Shown: piece by piece, positions 28,967 to 37,118 of the stretch
Layout: every line of letters starts with the position of its first letter
Numbering within the stretch: the first letter of the stretch is position 1
Source of the DNA: Stenotrophomonas sp. YIM B06876
Lineage (GTDB): Bacteria; Pseudomonadota; Gammaproteobacteria; Xanthomonadales; Xanthomonadaceae
Length of the DNA stretch: 37,144 nucleotides
Reading direction: 5' to 3'
Assembly: GCF_030711595.1 (NCBI RefSeq)
Contig: NZ_JAUJUJ010000029.1
Span: 1,231 to 38,374, forward strand
Notes under the pieces: generated by a model
Told to the model about the DNA's origin: nothing
The model's input: the letters and a program-made list of their open reading frames with translations, nothing else
Databases searched by the model: none
Translations under genes and position numbers: made by a program

Positions 28967-29902
28967 ATGCTCCGCATCCTTCCGCGCTCGCGCCGACGCT
29001 CTCCGGCCGCCCTTTTTGCCGTGTTGATGGCGGCCGTCCTGGCCCCGGCGCTGGCACATGCCACCGCCCCCGGCAACTTCCAGGGCATGCAGGTGGAAGT
29101 GGTGGGCAAGGGCCTGCCGGTATTGATGATTCCCGGCCTCAACAGTGGCGCCGACAGCTGGCGCGACACCTGCCAGGCGCTGCAGCCGCAGGTGCAGTGC
29201 CATCTGGTCACGCTGCCGGGGTTTGCCGGCCAGCCCGCGGTGGACGATGCCGCCTTCCTCACCGGCATGCGCGATCGCCTGCTGGCCTACATCGCCGATC
29301 GCAAGCTGGCCGCACCGGTCGTAGCCGGGCACAGCCTGGGCGGGATGCTGGCGTTGCAGATGGCGCTCAAGCAGCCGCAGGCGGTGGGCAAGCTGGTGAT
29401 CGTCGATTCGCTGCCGTACTTCGGCGCCGCGCAGAACCCGGCCGCCACCCCGGACACAATGCGGCCGATGGCCGAACAGATGCGCGCGGGCATGTTGAAG
29501 GTGGATCAGGCCAGCTACCTGCAGCAGGCCGAGGCGTCGGTGAACGGCATGGCCCACGAGCCGGCACGCATCGCCACACTGAAAGCCTGGAGCCGCAGCA
29601 GTGATCGCACCGCGACCGCAAACGCCATGTACGAGATGATGGTGACCGACCTGCGCGGCGAGCTGGGCGCCATCAGCGCGCCGACGCTGGTGCTGGGCAG
29701 CTGGGCGGCGTACAAACCGTATGGGGCGACGCAGGAATCCACCCGTGGCATCTTCGCCAGCCAGTACGCCAGGCTCGACGGCGTGCGGATCGAAATGAGC
29801 CAGGCCGGCTACCATTTCCTGATGTGGGATGACCCGCAGTGGCTGCAGGCGCAGATGCGTGATTTCCTTGCGTTGCCGGCCAGCGCCAAGGCGGGCAGCT
29901 GA
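28967..29902 (+). CDS. Exported alpha/beta hydrolase
   Basis: The 311-aa product starts with an Arg-rich segment and a hydrophobic signal sequence (about residues 13-30, ending ALAHA), so it is likely periplasmic. The body is an alpha/beta-hydrolase fold: oxyanion region LMIPGLNSGADSW, nucleophile elbow AGHSLGG with Ser123, SAPTLVLGSW where the catalytic acid is expected nearby, and the C-terminal His in QAGYHFLMWDDP. Substrate cannot be told from sequence. Start ATG 28967 has AGGGAA upstream; the longer frame to 28907 lacks sense. It ends 29 bp before the histidine kinase gene and may be in one transcript with it. Confidence 0.85.
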   Translation: MLRILPRSRRRSPAALFAVLMAAVLAPALAHATAPGNFQGMQVEVVGKGLPVLMIPGLNSGADSWRDTCQALQPQVQCHLVTLPGFAGQPAVDDAAFLTGMRDRLLAYIADRKLAAPVVAGHSLGGMLALQMALKQPQAVGKLVIVDSLPYFGAAQNPAATPDTMRPMAEQMRAGMLKVDQASYLQQAEASVNGMAHEPARIATLKAWSRSSDRTATANAMYEMMVTDLRGELGAISAPTLVLGSWAAYKPYGATQESTRGIFASQYARLDGVRIEMSQAGYHFLMWDDPQWLQAQMRDFLALPASAKAGS

Positions 29903-29931
29903 GCCCGCGCATTCGATCGACAGGGGGCAAC

Positions 29932-31002
29932 GTGGCAAGCGGCAGGCATCGCGACAGATTCTGGTGGCTCAACGCGCTGGCGTGGACACCGTACATGGCG
30001 TTCAACCTGCTGCTTGGCGGCATCTATGCCGGCTGGAGCTCGGGCATGGTGCTGATCGCGTTGCTGGTCGCGGTGGGCCTGTACCTGAGCAGTGGCGCGC
30101 TGCGCGCGCTGGCGCTGCGACAGGGCTGGTTGCAGCGCGATGGCGTTGCGCTGTCGCTGCGGTTGCTGGCGGGCATCGTGGCGGGGGCCACCGTCACCCA
30201 GCTGTGGACCGCCGCGATGCTGCTGCCCGCACTGCGGCTGGGCTGGGTCAGCCTGTCCGGTGGCCACGCCGACTACCGCCCGGCGGCCATGTTCGGCTAC
30301 TGGCTCAACACCGCGATCATGCTGGCATTGTGGGTTGCCGCCTGGACCGGCTGGCGGGCGCTGCGCCGGGCGCGTGACAGTGAACTGGCCCGCCTGCGCG
30401 CCGAAGCCCAGCAGCTGACGCTCGAGCACGACGCCCTGCGGGCACGGCTCAATCCCCACTTCGTGTTCAACGCGCTCAACAACCTGCGCGCGCTGATCAA
30501 CGAAGATCCCGCCCGCGCCCGCGAGATGGTGACCCGGCTTTCCAGCACGCTGCGGCATGCGCTGGAACACAACCGCGGCGAGTGGGTGACGCTGGCCGAA
30601 GAGCTGCAGGTGGTGGACGACTACCTCGCCATCGAGGCGGTGCACTACGAAGAACGGCTGCAGGTGCAGCAGCGGATCGAACCCGCCGCGTTGCAGGCAC
30701 GGTTGCCGGCGATGGCATTGCAACTGCTGGTGGAAAACGCGATCAAGCACGGCATCGCCGTTACCGCGGGCGGTGGCGCGCTGACGATCCACATCGGGCT
30801 GCGCGACGAGCAGCTGCACATCGAGGTCGGCAACCCCGTCAACGCCCGCAGCAGCACCTCCGGTCACGGCGTCGGGCTGGCCTATCTGCGTGCGCAGCTG
30901 GGCATGCGATCCGAGGGTATGGCGGCCGGCGCGGCACGCGGCCGCTTCACGCTGCAGCCGCAGGGGGGACGCATGCAGGCACAACTGGAGATCTGGCAAT
31001 GA
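29932..31002 (+). CDS. LytS/AlgZ-type sensor histidine kinase
   Basis: The 356-aa membrane kinase starts at a GTG preceded by AGGGGGC. It has four hydrophobic helices in residues 10-145, then a short coiled linker (RARDSELARLRAEAQQLTLE). The His_kinase domain (PF06580 type) has the phosphoacceptor LNPHFVFNALNNLRALI. A HATPase follows with LQLLVENAIKHGI and SGHGVGLAYLRAQL. No separate extracellular sensor domain is seen, so the signal is probably sensed in or near the membrane. It overlaps the LytTR regulator gene by ATGA, so the two form one two-component system. Confidence 0.93.
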   Translation: MASGRHRDRFWWLNALAWTPYMAFNLLLGGIYAGWSSGMVLIALLVAVGLYLSSGALRALALRQGWLQRDGVALSLRLLAGIVAGATVTQLWTAAMLLPALRLGWVSLSGGHADYRPAAMFGYWLNTAIMLALWVAAWTGWRALRRARDSELARLRAEAQQLTLEHDALRARLNPHFVFNALNNLRALINEDPARAREMVTRLSSTLRHALEHNRGEWVTLAEELQVVDDYLAIEAVHYEERLQVQQRIEPAALQARLPAMALQLLVENAIKHGIAVTAGGGALTIHIGLRDEQLHIEVGNPVNARSSTSGHGVGLAYLRAQLGMRSEGMAAGAARGRFTLQPQGGRMQAQLEIWQ

Positions 31003-31739
31003 GCGCACGGCTGCGGGTATTGATTGTCGATGACGCCCGGCTGGCCCGGCGCGAACTGCGCACCCTGCTCGAAGCGCTGCCGTGGGTCGAGTGCGTGGGC
31101 GAGGCCGATGACGTGCCGGCCGCGCGCGCCGCCATCGCCCGGCTGCATCCGGACCTGCTGCTGCTGGATGTGCAGATGCCCTCGGGCAGTGGCTTCGACG
31201 TGCTCGATGGCCTGGAGTGCGTGCCGGCGGTGGTGTTTGTCACCGCCTACGACCAGTACGCGGTGCAGGCCTTCGACGCCAACGCACTGGATTATCTGGT
31301 CAAGCCGGTGGCGGCCGAACGCCTGCACGCGGCGCTGGAAAAAGCACGCGAACGTGTCCGCCACCCGGCCACAGCGGCACCGGCCACCACCGCGCGTGAG
31401 AAGCTCGGCGCCGAGGACCAGGTGTTCCTGCGCGAGGGTGAGCGCTGCTGGTTCGTGGCACTGGGCGAAATCAGCCGTGTCGTGGTCGATGGCAATTACG
31501 CGCGGCTGTGGTTCCGCGACCAGAACGCGCTGCTCGCGCGCAGCCTCAGCGCACTGGAGGCGCGGCTGGAGCCGGCGTTGTTCTTCCGCGCCAACCGCAA
31601 CACGCTGGTCAATCTGCGCATGGTGCGTGCGGTGGAGCCGTCGATCGCCGACGGCTACGAGCTCACGCTCAAGGATGGCAGCCGCGTGGAAGTGTCGCGG
31701 CGACAGGCGCGCGAACTGCGCGAGCGTCTGGCCCTGTAG
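30999..31739 (+). CDS. LytTR-family response regulator
   Basis: The 246-aa protein has an N-terminal receiver domain with acidic pocket VDDARLARREL, the phosphoacceptor Asp57 (LLLLDVQMPSGSG), and the conserved Lys in ALDYLVKPV. The C-terminal LytTR DNA-binding domain (about residues 140-243) shows VFLREGERCWFVALGEI, VVVDGNYARLW, FFRANRNTLVNLRMV and LTLKDGSRVEVSRRQAREL. LytTR domains bind direct repeats in target promoters. It is related to AlgR, but no alginate or hem genes are next to it. The ATG at 30999 overlaps the kinase stop. Confidence 0.94.
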   Translation: MSARLRVLIVDDARLARRELRTLLEALPWVECVGEADDVPAARAAIARLHPDLLLLDVQMPSGSGFDVLDGLECVPAVVFVTAYDQYAVQAFDANALDYLVKPVAAERLHAALEKARERVRHPATAAPATTAREKLGAEDQVFLREGERCWFVALGEISRVVVDGNYARLWFRDQNALLARSLSALEARLEPALFFRANRNTLVNLRMVRAVEPSIADGYELTLKDGSRVEVSRRQARELRERLAL

Positions 31740-31837
31740 CCGCCCGCGCCCGCGGCACCGGCCATTGCCGTCATCAGCACGGGATCCTCCCCGCCGGCTG
31801 GTTACACTCGCCGCGTCTTTTTTGTGGAGCGCGGCTC

Positions 31838-32719
31838 ATGCAGATCCTGATCACTGGCGGCACCGGCTTCATCGGCCGCGCGCTGTGCGCCCGGCTGCAG
31901 CAGTCCGGGCATACGCTGACCGTGCTCACCCGGAATCCAATGCGTGCCGCGTTGCCGGGGGTGCGCTGCATCGCCACGCTGGAGGACGCCGGTCCGATCC
32001 ATGCGGTCGTCAACCTGGCCGGCGAGCCGTTGGCGGAGGGGCGCTGGAGCGCCGCGCGCAAGCAGGAATTCCGCGATTCGCGCATCGGCACCACCGCGCG
32101 CCTGGTGCAGTGGATGGCGCGCCAGTCGCAGTGCCCACGGGTGCTGATCTCCGGTTCGGCGCTGGGGTACTACGGCCCGCGCGATGACACCGTGCTGGAT
32201 GAAAGCGCTGCGCCCGGCGAGGATTTTTCCGCGCAGCTGTGCCGCGACTGGGAAGCCGAGGCGATCAAGGCCGAGACGTTGGGCGTGCGCACCTGCCGTG
32301 TGCGTACCGGCGTGGTGCTGGCGCGTGATGGCGGCGCCCTGGCCAGGATGTTGCCGCCGTTCCGGCTGGGCGCTGGCGGGCCGATGGGCGACGGCCGGCA
32401 ATGGATGAGCTGGATCCACCGTCAGGACCTGCTGCGGCTGCTGCAATGGCTGCTGGAAACCAACACTGCCCACGGTGCCTACAACGGCACCGCGCCCGAG
32501 CCGGTGCGCAATGCCGATTTCGCGCGCGCGCTGGGCCAGGCGCTGCATCGTCCGGCGCTGTTGCCCGCTCCCGCCCTGGCGTTGAAGCTGGCCTTCGGGG
32601 AAATGGCGCAACTGCTGCTCACCGGCCAGCGCGTGGTGCCGGCGCGTGCCCTGGCCGAGGGTTTCAGCTTCAGCTATCCCACGCTGGATGCCGCCTTGGG
32701 CGACATCCTCGGCGGCTGA
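31838..32719 (+). CDS. TIGR01777-family NAD(P)-dependent epimerase/oxidoreductase
   Basis: The 293-aa product is an atypical SDR-type epimerase like E. coli YfcH. It begins with the Rossmann motif MQILITGGTGFIGRALC and has VVNLAGEPLAEGRWSAARKQ, RDSRIGTTARLV, LISGSALGYYGPRDD and WEAEAIKAE. RTGVVLARDGGALARMLPPF, WMSWIHRQDLLRLL and the C-terminal DUF1731-like part (GQRVVPARALAEGFSFSYP) follow. The upstream open frame to 31508 lies in the response-regulator gene and is not part of it. The biological substrate of the family is not known. Confidence 0.93.
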   Translation: MQILITGGTGFIGRALCARLQQSGHTLTVLTRNPMRAALPGVRCIATLEDAGPIHAVVNLAGEPLAEGRWSAARKQEFRDSRIGTTARLVQWMARQSQCPRVLISGSALGYYGPRDDTVLDESAAPGEDFSAQLCRDWEAEAIKAETLGVRTCRVRTGVVLARDGGALARMLPPFRLGAGGPMGDGRQWMSWIHRQDLLRLLQWLLETNTAHGAYNGTAPEPVRNADFARALGQALHRPALLPAPALALKLAFGEMAQLLLTGQRVVPARALAEGFSFSYPTLDAALGDILGG

Positions 32720-32847
32720 GTCGAGGCCGCTGAAAAGGCCCCGGTGCGGGCGGCAGCGCTGACCTCCGCGGCGACTGCTGTAACCTCGCGCCGCTGCGCC
32801 TGGCGATTGGCGGCCATCCCGCACCGGCGTTCCGTATCGCCGCCGCT

Positions 32848-33609
32848 TCAGTGCTGCCGGATCGCCGCGCGCTGCGGCAGCCATGCAATGCACAGGCCGA
32901 TGGCCAGCAGCAGTACCGCGGTGGCGGTGTAGCGGCTCAATGCCAGCCCGCCATGATCGAGTGGCTTGTCGAGGAAATCGCCGACCACCGCGCCCAGCGG
33001 CCGGGTCAGCACGAAGGCGATCCAGAACAGGGCCGTGTGCGAAAGCCGCGTCCACCGGTATGCCATCGCCACCAGCAACAGCGCGCTGCCGAAAATCACG
33101 GCGGCGCCCAGATAGCCCAGTCCCGCCGAGTCCGCCGTCCAATCGCCCAGCGCGGTGCCCAGCGTCTGCGAGAACATGATGGTCAGCCAATAGAACAGCT
33201 CCGAGCGCGGGCTGGACACGGTGCGGACATCGATCGATCCCAGCGAGCGGTGCCAGGTGAACAGCGCGGCCAGCAACAGCGCCAGCAGCAGCGTGCTGCC
33301 ACCGGCGTAGCCGATGCCCAGCGAACGGTCGGCGAAATCGGCCAGCGTGGTGCCTACCGTGGTCGAGGCGATGATCGTCAGCCAGTACAGCGTCGGCCGG
33401 AACGTGGTGGCGCGGATCTGTGCGGCCACCGCCGCCAGGAACAGCGCCATGAAGATGATCGTGCCGATGGCGTAACCCAGCCCCAGCGACATCGACACCG
33501 CATCGCCGCCGGTTTCGCCCAGGGTGGTGGCCAGGATCTTGATGACCCAGAACCCGAGGGTGACTTCGGGCACCTTGCTGGTCGCCAACGTGCTTGCCAT
33601 GGCCTGCAA
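32848..33609 (-). CDS. Four-repeat integral membrane protein (COG4705-like)
   Basis: The 253-aa protein is almost wholly membrane-embedded (about eight helices). It is built of four copies of one unit: ILATTLGETGGD...LGLGYAIG, IASTTVGTTLADFADRSLGI then GYAGG, MFSQTLGTALGDWTADSAGL then GYLG, and VLTRPLGAVVGDFLDK. Each begins with a hydrophobic helix and has a conserved T-x-G-x-x-x-x-D core, suggesting two rounds of internal duplication. Homologues are annotated as uncharacterised membrane-anchored proteins. ATGs at 33609 (MQAMAST) and 33600 are both possible. It is divergent from the permease gene (183 bp apart). Confidence 0.82.
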   Translation of the reverse strand: MQAMASTLATSKVPEVTLGFWVIKILATTLGETGGDAVSMSLGLGYAIGTIIFMALFLAAVAAQIRATTFRPTLYWLTIIASTTVGTTLADFADRSLGIGYAGGSTLLLALLLAALFTWHRSLGSIDVRTVSSPRSELFYWLTIMFSQTLGTALGDWTADSAGLGYLGAAVIFGSALLLVAMAYRWTRLSHTALFWIAFVLTRPLGAVVGDFLDKPLDHGGLALSRYTATAVLLLAIGLCIAWLPQRAAIRQH

Positions 33610-33792
33610 TCCATCAGGGGAGAGGGGGCCTACGATGCGGGGGGGGAAGTCGGAGCGCTGTCAAAAGTGCCGACGCAAAAGGGCGGCGCCCGCCTGGCCA
33701 GTGCCGGAGCAGCGTGCGAGGACCGCTTCACGGGGCATCTGCAATCATCGGCCGTGTGCCGTGCCGGCACCGCTGGATTTCCAGGAGTGACC

Positions 33793-35415
33793 ATGACCAG
33801 CTCCAGTGCCATTCGCCGGGACGTCGGTCCCTTCGCGCTGATGCTCACCGGCCTGGGCTCCATCATCGGCTCGGGCTGGTTGTTTGGCGCATGGCGCGCG
33901 GCGGGCCTGGCCGGCCCCGGCGCCATCTGGGCGTGGCTGCTGGGTGCGGCCATCATCCTGACCATCGCGCTGACCTATGCCGAACTGGGCGCGATGTTTC
34001 CCGAGTCCGGGGGCATGGTGCGCTACGGCCACTACTCGCATGGCTCGCTGCTCGGCTTCATCGCCGCATGGGCGAACTGGATCGCGATTGTGTCGGTGAT
34101 TCCGGTCGAGGCCGAAGCCTCGGTGCAGTACATGGCGTCATGGCCGTGGCAGTGGGCGCAGGACCTGTATGTGCTGATGCCCGATGGCCATGGTGAACTC
34201 ACCGCGCCGGGGCTGTGGATAGCCGCGGCGCTGGTGGTCATCTATTTCCTGATCAATTACTGGAGCGTGAAGTTGTTCGCGCACTCCAACAGCCTGATCA
34301 CCGTGTTCAAACTGCTGGTGCCGGCGTTGACCGCGGTGGCGCTGATCGCCAGCGGCTTCCATCAGCAGAATTTCTCGGTGGGTCTGCATGGCGCCGGCAG
34401 CGCCGTGCTGGATTTCCCGGCCATCCTGACCGCCATCGCCACGGCGGGCATCGTCTTCAGCTTCAACGGTTTCCAGAGCCCGGTGAACCTCGCCGGGGAG
34501 GCGCGCAATCCCGGGCGCAGCATTCCGATGGCGGTGGTGGGCTCGATCCTGCTGGCCACGGTGGTGTACGTACTGCTGCAGGTCGCCTATCTCGGCGCCG
34601 TGCCGCCGGAAATGCTGGACAAGGCCGGATGGCATGGCGTCGATTTCCGTTCGCCCTTTGCCCAGCTGGCGCTGCTGCTCAACCTGCATTGGCTGGCGAT
34701 GCTGCTGTACGTGGATGCGTTCGTAAGCCCGAGCGGCACCGGCATGACCTACACCGCCACCACCGCACGCATGATCTACGGCATGCAGCAGAACGGCACG
34801 GCGCCAGCGGTATTCGGGCGCATCCATGCGCGTTCGGGAGTGCCGCGTCCGGCGATGTGGTTGAACCTGGCGGTGTCGTTCCTGTTCCTGTTTTTCTTTC
34901 GCGGCTGGGGCACGCTGGCAGCGGTGATTTCGGTGGCGACGGTGATCTCCTACATGACCGGCCCGATCAGCGCGATGTCGCTGCGTCATACCGCCCCCGG
35001 CCTGCATCGCCCGCTGCGTGTCCGCGGTTTGCCGGTATTAGCCGGCGTGGCGTTCGTCCTGGCCACCGAGCTGCTGTACTGGGCACGTTGGCCGCTGACC
35101 GGCGAAATCATCCTGTTGATGGCCGTGGCGTTGCCGGTCTACGGCTATTACCAGGCCAAGGCGGGCTGGCCGGACTTCGGCCGCCATATCCAGGGCGCGC
35201 TGTGGCTGGTGTGCTATCTGCCGCTGTTGGCGCTGCTGTCGTGGCTGGGCAGTACCACGTTCGGCGGTAGAGGCTACCTGCCCTATGGCTGGGACCTGCT
35301 GGTGGTGGCAGTGCTGGGCGTGGTGTTCTACCTGTGGGGTATCCGCTCGGGCTGGCGCACCACATCGGTGGACGATGCGGAAACCCGGGGCCATCCCGAT
35401 CACATCGCGGGCTGA
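33793..35415 (+). CDS. APC-superfamily amino acid permease
   Basis: The 540-aa protein has about 12-14 transmembrane helices. The first contains GLGSIIGSGWLFGAWRAAG, the unwound Gly-rich substrate segment typical of the APC superfamily. FSFNGFQSPVNLAGEARNPG in the sixth helix region, and SPSGTGMTYTATTARMIYGM later on, are like aspartate:proton symporters of the YveA type. An acidic amino acid substrate is therefore a guess. The ATG at 33793 has CAGGAGTG upstream; the 314 in-frame codons before it run antisense to the COG4705-like gene and are not coding. Confidence 0.88.
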   Translation: MTSSSAIRRDVGPFALMLTGLGSIIGSGWLFGAWRAAGLAGPGAIWAWLLGAAIILTIALTYAELGAMFPESGGMVRYGHYSHGSLLGFIAAWANWIAIVSVIPVEAEASVQYMASWPWQWAQDLYVLMPDGHGELTAPGLWIAAALVVIYFLINYWSVKLFAHSNSLITVFKLLVPALTAVALIASGFHQQNFSVGLHGAGSAVLDFPAILTAIATAGIVFSFNGFQSPVNLAGEARNPGRSIPMAVVGSILLATVVYVLLQVAYLGAVPPEMLDKAGWHGVDFRSPFAQLALLLNLHWLAMLLYVDAFVSPSGTGMTYTATTARMIYGMQQNGTAPAVFGRIHARSGVPRPAMWLNLAVSFLFLFFFRGWGTLAAVISVATVISYMTGPISAMSLRHTAPGLHRPLRVRGLPVLAGVAFVLATELLYWARWPLTGEIILLMAVALPVYGYYQAKAGWPDFGRHIQGALWLVCYLPLLALLSWLGSTTFGGRGYLPYGWDLLVVAVLGVVFYLWGIRSGWRTTSVDDAETRGHPDHIAG

Positions 35416-35634
35416 GTCGAGGTGGCGTGATTGCTCCACCGGGGTGGTGCGATTTCACGATCATGGCGTGACCGGGAGTGCCGGCTTCTGACTTCTGGCC
35501 GTGGTGCGTGCTGTCCGATATCGACGATGTGTACAGGCAGAAGCGGGGGCGGCGCACGTCGGCTGCGAGGCGCCTCATGCGCAACGGTCATGCCTGATGG
35601 CCGACAATGACGGCAGTTTCCGTCCGGTCCCGTC
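35416..35634. other. Spacer between the permease and DUF3228 genes
   Basis: No gene or convincing terminator is seen in this 219-bp gap. It should hold the promoter of the DUF3228 gene, which I could not place. Confidence 0.4.
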
Positions 35635-36189
35635 ATGTCGATCTTCCTCACCCCGTTCGCCCGTACCCGCCTGTTCCCGCGCACCCCGCGCGCCAATACC
35701 ATCCAGGACATCACGCCGGAGCAGTTCGAGCAGCATCTCAACGCGCATCCGCCGTTGAAGGTGCTCGATGGCTACGCGCCGTTCTGCAAACTGCACGTGC
35801 ACCGCAACTGGACCTCCACGCGCTGCCTGACCGTGCCGATCACCGATGACAACCGCCACCGGCTGCGTTCGGCCTACGAGGCCCGCAGCAAAGAGGAACT
35901 GCCGGTACTGGTGCGCTGGTTCGAAGGCGTGGAGCCTCCGGTGGCCGACTATCTGGTGGTGATCCTCTACAGCCGTGAACAGCTGGCCAGGGAAGGTTTC
36001 CCCATCGAGGCCGAGTGGGGCGTGGTCGGCTGCATCTATACGGCCGAGCCGGAAGAAGTGCCGATGGCGCCGATCACGATGATGCGCAACGCACTGGGCG
36101 TGGAGGAGGGCGGCTCCGGCGTTGCGATTGACCGCGAGGCCTATGCCCGCGCCGTCGCGTTCTGGGACAACAACGCCAACTGGCGGTGA
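35635..36189 (+). CDS. DUF3228 family protein
   Basis: The 184-aa soluble protein carries DITPEQFEQHLNAHPPLKVL, YAPFCKLHVHRNWTSTRCLT, VPITDDNRHRLRSAYEARSK, ELPVLVRWFEGVEPPVADYL, FPIEAEWGVVGCIYTAEPEE and MAPITMMRNALGVEEGGSG, which together fit the DUF3228 family. No signal or membrane segment is present. Function is unknown. It is the last ordinary chromosomal gene before the low-GC cassette region at the right edge. Confidence 0.8.
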   Translation: MSIFLTPFARTRLFPRTPRANTIQDITPEQFEQHLNAHPPLKVLDGYAPFCKLHVHRNWTSTRCLTVPITDDNRHRLRSAYEARSKEELPVLVRWFEGVEPPVADYLVVILYSREQLAREGFPIEAEWGVVGCIYTAEPEEVPMAPITMMRNALGVEEGGSGVAIDREAYARAVAFWDNNANWR

Positions 36190-36270
36190 ACTTTCCCCGC
36201 TTGGACATGGCACTCTTTTACCGGCCGCCGGTTTTCTCGGAAGTGTCCTTGGAAACGGATACACCCCTTG
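36190..36270. other. Junction between DUF3228 and the cassette region
   Basis: No gene is seen. On the minus strand the stop of the adjoining reading frame lies in AGCTAAC (36270-36276), which resembles the R'' core RYYYAAC of an attC site and the GGCCAAC of the site at 36607-36665. The following bases show no matching L'/R' half, so this would be a truncated attC. Confidence 0.3.
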
Positions 36271-36603
36271 TTAGCTGCCAGAGCCGGAAGCTTTTGCAAG
36301 GGCATCTGAAAGTTCCATTGCCTCTGCCCTGGATAACGTAAGAGGCATCCAGTTGAAATTTGTACCGACCCGAAGGGTCAGCTCAATGGCCACGGCCTTA
36401 TCCGGGTCGCCAGACTCAAGCTCTGACACCGGGATCTTGAGTGGAAATCCGGTTGAATGCGCTGCGGCAACATTTGCGACAGAGTGTTTGATGCGAGCGC
36501 CAATCAGAGCGCCGCGCGGCCCGCCACAACGAATGCCTTGAACGACAAAAAAAGCGCCACTGCCGCGACTGGCGACAAAAAGAGCAGCTGTGAACCCTCC
36601 ATA
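36271..36603 (-). pseudogene. Cassette-borne reading frame without start codon
   Basis: The minus strand has an open frame of about 110 codons ending in TAA (36271-36273). It reads YGGFTAALFVASRGSGAFFV, VQGIRCGGPRGALIGARIKH, GFPLKIPVSELESGDPDKAV, AIELTLRVGTNFNWMPLTLS and EAMELSDALAKASGSGS. Composition looks like a real soluble protein, but I do not recognise a family. No ATG, GTG or TTG lies in frame near its beginning. An ATG at 36602 (and GTG at 36608), just after the attC site, is one frame off and gives only 32 codons. One inserted base after that ATG would join it to the long frame, so a single-base loss near the start is the simplest explanation. G+C is lower than in neighbouring genes. 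Confidence 0.5.
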
Positions 36604-36606
36604 GTC

Positions 36607-36665
36607 ACCTGACGCCAGTTTGACCCGCGCTACGAAGCGGCGCCGGTTTGAATGAATTGTTGGCC
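36607..36665 (-). other. attC recombination site (59-base element)
   Basis: Read on the minus strand, the 59 bases start with R''-like GGCCAAC (36659-36665) and continue AATTCATTCAAACCGGCGCC, GCTTCGTAGCGCGGGTCAAA and CTGGC, ending in R'-like GTCAGGT (36607-36613). This follows the plan and much of the sequence of known attC sites such as that of aadA (TTCAAGCCG, GCCGCTTCG, GCGTTAG). The central part can fold (GCGC...GCGC around CGCTTCGTA). The R' core differs from GTTRRRY at one position. The site overlaps the last eleven codons and the stop of the DUF1801 gene. Confidence 0.78.
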
Positions 36666-37040
36666 ATCGGCATCGCCCTGGTTCAGGACGACAGCTGCTC
36701 GCACCAGTTGAAGAATGGCCTGCTCATCCAGTGGATCTGACTGCTTCAGATCGATGGCGCGACGCACCTTGCCATCCAGGCTGGCATTGAACAACCCATG
36801 CGGATCGACCAGGCTGGCACCTTTGGCGAAAGTGAGCTTTACCTTGTCCTTGTAAATTTCGCCGGTGCAAATTATTCCGTGGTCTGACCAAGTGGTGACG
36901 CCTGACGGGTTGGAGGGCTTCTTCCACTTTCGCTCTTCAACCGCATCCGGTGCGGCTTGCCGGATCAAGTCGCGTAGCTGGCTCAAACGCTCAGCCCGCC
37001 AATCTCCAGATGCGGTCGATTTGCTTCTTGTCACAGTCAT
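36630..37040 (-). CDS. DUF1801-family protein in a gene cassette
   Basis: The 136-aa protein starts MTVTRSKSTASGDWRAERLS and has LRDLIRQAAPDAVEERKWKK, SGVTTWSDHGIICTGEIYKD, KVKLTFAKGASLVDPHGLFN and GKVRRAIDLKQSDPLDEQAI, the pattern of the DUF1801 (YdhG-like) domain. The fold is small and related to frataxin-like/YjbR-type proteins; function is unknown. The ATG at 37040 fits the domain; the in-frame start at 37076 lies in or next to the attC-like site. The last residues (QQFIQTGAAS) are encoded by the downstream attC site, so the native C-terminus was probably shorter. The gene is flanked by two attC-like sites in the same orientation, as for an integron cassette. Confidence 0.75.
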   Translation of the reverse strand: MTVTRSKSTASGDWRAERLSQLRDLIRQAAPDAVEERKWKKPSNPSGVTTWSDHGIICTGEIYKDKVKLTFAKGASLVDPHGLFNASLDGKVRRAIDLKQSDPLDEQAILQLVRAAVVLNQGDADGQQFIQTGAAS

Positions 37041-37058
37041 CGAATCGCTTCCTATGAG

Positions 37059-37118
37059 GTCTGATGCCAGATTCAAGCCGGGTTGCGGAGCAGCTTTGAC
37101 TTGAATGAGTAAAAAGGA
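37059..37118 (-). other. Second, more degenerate attC-like site
   Basis: On the minus strand TCATTCAAG is followed, at the same spacing as in the other site (30 versus 29 bases), by CTGGCATCAGAC; the other site has CTGGCGTCAGGT. ATTCAAG and CTTGAAT form an inverted repeat (37100-37106 with 37071-37077). The R' core ATCAGAC deviates from GTTRRRY at two positions, and the R'' side is barely conserved. The site precedes the DUF1801 start by about 18 bases, the normal arrangement at the 5' end of a cassette. Confidence 0.58.

Noticed and set aside
32851..33792. An N-terminal extension of the permease by 314 codons
   Set aside because: The extension is Arg/Gln-rich and runs antisense to the four-repeat membrane protein. 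The natural start at 33793 has a good ribosome-binding site.
36190..36270. A complete third attC site at the left end of the cassette region
   Set aside because: Only an R''-like AGCTAAC is present; no matching inverted half or CTGGCRTCAGRY motif follows, so it is at best a truncated remnant.
37041..37076. DUF1801 start at 37076 giving 148 residues
   Set aside because: The added residues (MNLASDLIGSDS) would begin inside the attC-like site's R' end. The ATG at 37040 fits the domain and the normal distance of a cassette gene from its attC.
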